DNA of 42,500 nt from Prorocentrum cordatum (taxonomy: Eukaryota; Sar; Dinophyceae; Prorocentrales; Prorocentraceae): positions 667,320-709,819 of the forward strand of contig CAUYUJ010008113.1 in the NCBI GenBank assembly GCA_963575745.1. Reading direction: 5' to 3'. Shown one piece after another: positions 39,085 to 42,500 of this stretch. Position 1 is the stretch's first letter. Each line of letters starts with the position of its first letter. The translations under genes and the position numbers were made by a program. The notes beneath the pieces were generated by a model that worked only from the letters and a program-made list of their open reading frames with translations, was not told the DNA's origin and ran no database searches.

Positions 39085-39998
39085 GCTCCTCCACATCCCG
39101 GATCAGGGCAACTCGTCTGGGCATCGTGTCTGGATGGGCTGGAGGAGGTACTTTTTTTGGTATGCGGGCGCGCGGAGCCAAGTCGAACGCCGAGCAAGCT
39201 AGGACGGGCCGCGCCGCAGCGAAGGAAAAAAAACGCGAAGCGTTAAAAATTGTCACTTTACAACGTGGGCTCCAACAGGCCTCGACCCGATCCTCTGGAC
39301 CGGCTTTTCATCCCGAGTTGGTTTTCGACGGCCCCAGAGCCTGGCGATGCCCGGGCCCCTGGAGGCCGAGACTTGCAACAACAACACATTCACATTGCGC
39401 TTTTCTCGCGACGCGAGGGGGTCTGGGGTCTGGGTGTCGCGACCTCGCCCCCCAAATTGTCGGCGGCCGCGCCTCAGCCTGGCAGCCGCCAATCCGCCGG
39501 CGCTTGCTGGGGCTGGCGCAGGCTGGCAGCTGCTGCGCGGTTTCCACGCACGCATCCTGCGCAGGGCGGAGGAGGAGTAGGAGGAGGAGGCGGAGGAGGA
39601 GGTGGTGGAGAAGGAGCGAGGAGGAGAGCGAGGACGAGAGCGAGGAGGCGGAGGAGGAGGAGGAGAGCGAGGAGGAGACGACGAGGAGGACGAGGAAGAC
39701 GACGACGAGGAGGAGGAGGAGGAGGAGGAGGGAGGAGGAGGAGGAGGAGGGGGAGGAGGAGGGAGGAGGGGGAGAACGAGGAGGAGGAGGAGGAGGAGGA
39801 GGAGGAGAACGAGAAGAGCGGGACCCCTGCCATCCCTACCTCGGCTCCTGCCCCTCCGCCGGGGCTGCGCCCCGTGCCGGCGGCGCATCGCCGCCGGCGC
39901 AGCCGCCGAGGCGGGCGATGATGAGGTTCTTGGGGCCGCCGCTGGGGCCCGCGGGGGCGCCCGCCTGGCAAGGGACTCGCAAGAGACCTTTTTTTTAA
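39085..39998 (+). CDS. candidate exon with LGIVSGWAGG module and GGA-coded tail
   Basis: Downstream of a CT-rich segment (38,930-39,047, ends CCCCTCTTAG). The frame reads SRIRATRLGIVSGWAGGG, then FFGMRARGAKSNAEQARTG, AAAKEKKREALKIVTLQRG and FHPELVFDGPRAWRCP, followed by an Arg/Glu-rich stretch coded by GGA repeats (39,568-39,815), to a stop at 39,996. A GGATCAG acceptor at 39,107 would start the exon just before the module. The module shares synonymous codon changes with 15.3 and 41.9 kb. A second + frame (REGVWGLGVATSPP) and a minus frame (EKRNVNVLLLQVSASRG) overlap. Part of 39,395-39,450 matches the hairpin repeat at 40.6 kb in inverse sense, so the 3' half may be repeat rather than gene. 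Confidence 0.35.
39568..39815 (+). repeat. GGA microsatellite
   Basis: About 250 bp of GGA/GCGA-type purine repeat; TCC on the minus strand. Confidence 0.9.
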
Positions 39999-40180
39999 TC
40001 GGCGATAGCCCGGTTTATCTAGGGAGGGGGGAGGAGGGGGCCGGCCGATAACCTGACCTTCGCGCTGTGGGCAGCCCTGCATATGCCCGCGACCCCCCTC
40101 CCGCGGACCTGCACAACCGGCGAGGTTAGGTTATCCTGGGGGGAGGGGGGGCAAGCCCGATAACCCGGGTTATCGCCCGA
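39999..40180. mobile_element. MITE-like fold-back of about 180 bp
   Basis: TCGGCGATAGCCCGGTTTATC (39,999-40,019) pairs with the complement of 40,159-40,180 with one gap and two mismatches. A second inner pair, CGATAACCTGACC (40,046) and GGTTAGGTTATCC (40,124), is also inverted. The right end is an 18-bp perfect palindrome, CGATAACCCGGGTTATCG (40,158-40,175). Four GATAACC-type boxes are thus arranged symmetrically. No clear target duplication. Confidence 0.5.
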
Positions 40181-40242
40181 CCCTAAAGCAAACAAGACGA
40201 AGCCAAGATTAGTATATAATCGGGTAAAGATAAGTCGAGAAT

Positions 40243-40365
40243 CTCTAAGATCCAGCGGGTCTGGAGGATGTCTCGGGCACCGCGGCCTTCTCAGAGCGTT
40301 CGGGAACGCTCTGAGGGCGTCCTGGAACGCTCTGGGGCGGATTTATCCTCGTCCTAGCCCCGTCC
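40243..40365 (+). repeat. dispersed repeat matching 28.8 kb, with perfect hairpin
   Basis: Matches 28,825-28,950. It contains CAGAGCGTTCGGGAACGCTCTG (about 40,297-40,318), a 10-bp perfect stem with a 2-base turn, which is only partly present in the other copy. Confidence 0.65.
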
Positions 40366-40379
40366 GACCCAGACCCACT

Positions 40380-40990
40380 CGAGTCGTGACAAAAAACATG
40401 ACAGCAAGTTTTTCGGAATGTGCTGCCTCTGAGGGCCCTCGCCAAACCCCGGGGCCTTCAGAACACGGCTCAGAACGAGAAGCCGGTCGCGCCGGAAGGG
40501 TTCCAGCCCTCGGGGCGTCCAAGGCATGACGAAATCACAACGTCGGGGGTCTGAGTTGATTGCCCTCCCTGCCCCCCAGACACCCTCGCGTCGTGACAAA
40601 ATCACGACGGGAGGTTCTTCGCTATGATCGGTCCCTGGGGGCCCCTCCCAAAGCCCTGGCGTCAAAAAACGACTCGGGATGGAAAACTGGTCGCGGACTT
40701 TACGCCTAAGATTGTAGCGTCTATGTTATCCTGCTCTTCCTCCTCCTCCTCCTCCTCCTCCTCCTCCTCCTCCTCCTCCTGGCGCTGGCGCTGCTGGCAT
40801 CGACTCCCCTCTCCTCCTCCTCCTCCTCCTCCTCCTCCTCCTCCTCCTCCTCCTCCTCCTCCTCCTCCTCCTCCTGACCTCTGGGGGTCGACGTTGTGAA
40901 ACAAAAAATCACGACGTCGGGGGTTTGGGCCCTCCACCCCCCTGGCATGATCTGCGTGTGCTGTAACTGATGTTTGCTGAATTTCGGCCT
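40380..40990. repeat. tandem hairpin repeat family
   Basis: Four small inverted repeats of one type: GTGACAAAAAACATGAC (near 40,387), ATGACGAAATCACAACG (near 40,527), a perfect CGTCGTGA/TCACGACG stem with a 5-base loop (40,589-40,609) and GACGTTGTGA...TCACGACGTC (about 40,889-40,917). Each is followed or preceded by CTCTGGGGGCC-like words. The TCC tract 40,735-40,875 interrupts the series. An inverse copy of part of the unit lies at about 39,400. Confidence 0.65.
40735..40875 (+). repeat. TCC microsatellite, two runs
   Basis: Two TCC runs separated by TGGCGCTGGCGCTGCTGGCA. The upstream + frame (RDGKLVADFTPKIVAS) could be an exon with the tract as intron, but it lies inside the hairpin repeat, so I do not call it. 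Confidence 0.9.
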
Positions 40991-41289
40991 CTGGGGGCCG
41001 CTTTTTCCCTATGTACTCCAGGGCCATCAGACATGGAACTGGGGCGGAGACCCACAGACAGACCTACGCCAGAAGAAAACCCTTCAAGAACATGAGACCC
41101 TCCGACGGCCAAACCACACAGAACATCCAAGGGTAACCCTCCCCAGGATGCACAAGAATATCCAAGAAGCACGAAGAACGTTAGGGTACCCTCCCCGAAC
41201 CAACCTCGATCTGATACCTCGGTCCAACTGAATTTCGGGGCCGCTGCTGGGGCCCACGGGGGGTGCCTGCCTGGCAAGGGGTACCACTC

Positions 41290-41390
41290 GGCCGAGGATC
41301 GGTCGATCGTAGATCGGTCAATCGAGGATCGATTGAGAAAGCCGATCCTCGCCAGAATTGTTCAGTCGATCCTGGATCGATATTCCCCAA
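41290..41390. repeat. GATCG-rich inverted-repeat cluster
   Basis: Many GATCG words in about 90 bp. CGAGGATCGG (41,293-41,302) and CCGATCCTCG (41,342-41,351) form a perfect 10-bp inverted pair; another CGAGGATCG lies between them and CGATCCTGGATCGAT follows. Confidence 0.65.
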
Positions 41391-41394
41391 TCAC

Positions 41395-41570
41395 CCCCCC
41401 TCCCCCTCCACCCCTCCCTCTCCCTCTCCCCCTCTCTCACCCTCTCTCGCCCTCTCCTCCCCCCCTCCCGCTGCCTTCCTTTCCCCGCTCCCCTCGCCTC
41501 TGCTCCTCGTCCCTCCCCTGTCTCCCTTTCCGCCTCCCCCCCCTCGCGAGCGCACGGATCTCCCCCACCC
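41395..41570 (+). other. CT-rich segment upstream of a candidate gene
   Basis: Pyrimidine-rich (CCCTCTCC words). It turns purine-rich at 41,570-41,650. It resembles the CT-rich stretches before the 26.4- and 39.1-kb exons. Confidence 0.5.
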
Positions 41571-41689
41571 CGGAGAGGGAAGAGGCGGGGAGCAAAGGGG
41601 GAACAGGGCAGAGAAGGAACGGGGAAGGGACTGGGAGGAGGCAGGGAGGCGGAAAGAGTGTGCGAGTTGCCCGTCCATCCCACCCCTCT

Positions 41690-42011
41690 GGAGGCAGAAG
41701 CGCGGTGCCAGAGTGAGCTGGCAGAGTCCCTGGACTTGCCCCAAAGGCTTGCGCCGATGCGCCGAGGTGGCTCCGATTCGTTTCGTTGGGCTGACCCCAG
41801 CTTCGGTTTGACTGATGCGCCCTCTCTGTAGTTGCCAAGTACCGCCCTTCTCGCATCAACTCGCCTGGCATTGGTTTCTGGATTGGCTGGTGGGGATGCG
41901 TATCGCGTCAAGAGCTTGAAAGATGATTTTCTACGCTTGGTAACAGCGACAAGCGAGGTCAAGTCAGACGTCGCGTCCATGGCGGCAATCCAGGAAACCA
42001 AAAACGGATGA
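41690..42011 (+). CDS. candidate gene end with LALVSGLAGGD module
   Basis: Exon 1 (ends 41,766) reads WQSPWTCPKGLRRCAE; its start is not defined. A phase-0 intron 41,767-41,831 (65 nt) follows. Exon 2 (41,832-42,011, 60 codons with stop) reads LPSTALLASTRLALVSGLAG, GDAYRVKSLKDDFLRLVTAT and SEVKSDVASMAAIQETKNG, ending at TGA. Exon 2 is the least repetitive and most protein-like short exon in the window. The module aligns with 15.3 and 39.1 kb, and SLKDDF also occurs in the 7-kb gene (five of six codons differ synonymously). The same frame upstream of the intron (MRRGGSDSFRWADPSFGLTD) is also open, so the TAG at 41,829 could be a stop rather than an acceptor. Confidence 0.4.
41767..41831 (+). 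other. candidate 65-nt intron
   Basis: Starts GTGGCTCCGATTCG and ends GCCCTCTCTGTAG. Phase 0 on both sides; short pyrimidine tract before TAG. Confidence 0.35.
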
Positions 42012-42049
42012 CAATTCCAAGTTCTGGGGTAAGGAAGAACTGAAGTGGG

Positions 42050-42240
42050 GACCTGCCCAGGGAGGGAAGCATCGACCTGGAATCGACGATACATCGCCGA
42101 TAGGTCCGAGAGGGCCCGATAGCAAATCCAAACACTCCTGGGCGGGATCTATCAGGCCCCTGTCGGCGATGAGTGGGCGATGAAGGGTCGATGCGTCCCC
42201 CCCCTGAACCTACCTCCACTGACGTTGCCCCCTGGCTTTC
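42050..42240 (+). repeat. dispersed repeat, right copy
   Basis: Same orientation and order of motifs as 340-545; see that entry. It lies directly downstream of the 41.8-kb exon. Confidence 0.6.
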
Positions 42241-42424
42241 GGGGCATAGCCCGGCACTCCGGCGGCCGTCTGGGACCTTCTGGGCAACCCCCGGAGCTCC
42301 CTCGGCGAGACGCAGCTGCTGGAGATCACCCCGAGGCCGGAAAGTTGCCGAGAGCAGACGAAAACGCCTGAAACGATAGCAGGCGTCCCGCCGCATCCGA
42401 GGGGGCCTTGGCGGTGCGCATAAG

Positions 42425-42500
42425 GGGGTGGAGGGAGGGCGGAGGGTTTCTTAGAATGAGGCTGCTTCCTAGAAGGCGCCAGCCTTACATCTACAGATAA
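42425..42500 (+). repeat. CTTCTNAGAAG array, copy C (cut by window end)
   Basis: A G-rich lead-in as in copies A and B, then TTTCTTAGAAT (42,447) and CTTCCTAGAAG (42,465), 18 bp apart. More units may lie beyond the window. Confidence 0.5.

Noticed and set aside
40624-40735. Exon before the 40.7-kb TCC tract
   Set aside because: The segment is part of the hairpin repeat family and no acceptor with a downstream exon was found.

Overview
The window looks like nuclear DNA of a large, repeat-rich, GC-rich eukaryotic genome. A dinoflagellate is my best guess. The reasons are the very low gene density, a dense mix of minisatellites and dispersed repeats, short candidate introns (one with a GC donor), and a decayed RNase H domain like those of dinoflagellate retroelements. 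This is inference: I saw no trans-spliced leader, rRNA, tRNA, bacterial operon or CRISPR array. Most long open frames are by-products of GC-rich repeats without stop codons.

Layout. 0-3.6 kb: minisatellites, a 145-bp tandem duplication and two arrays of the palindrome CTTCTNAGAAG at exact 20-bp spacing. 3.6-10.3 kb: three candidate spliced genes (two on -, one on +), separated by an 84-bp tandem repeat at two sites, a GCCGCC minisatellite and a 90-bp minisatellite. 10.4-14.8 kb: a degenerate satellite and arrays of 12-, 10-, 45-, 42- and 53-bp units. 15.2-15.6 kb: a + strand exon. 15.9-20.6 kb: a very GC-rich block with an RNase H remnant on -. 20.6-25.2 kb: tandem repeats, including a TA tract and 12 copies of an AT-richer unit of about 100 bp. 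25.4-27.0 kb: two facing candidate spliced genes. 27.4-31.4 kb: GAT and TCC microsatellites with ambiguous open frames. 31.4-38.9 kb: the CCAAGAYGGCC repeat superfamily and a directly duplicated fold-back element of about 0.9 kb. 39.0-42.0 kb: two more + strand exons of the 15-kb type and several hairpin elements.

Two patterns tie the genes together. First, short introns of about 60-160 nt (one about 400) are filled on the coding strand with TCC repeats or CT-rich sequence, and in each proposed model the reading frame is preserved across the splice. Second, exons at about 15.3, 39.1 and 41.9 kb, and in shortened form 26.4 kb, encode the same peptide core (R/H-L-A/G-I/L-V-S/A-G-W/L-A-G-G). Differences among the copies are often at third codon positions, which indicates protein-level conservation. 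I could not assign a function to any of these genes. Splice models were made by eye and no expression evidence is available.
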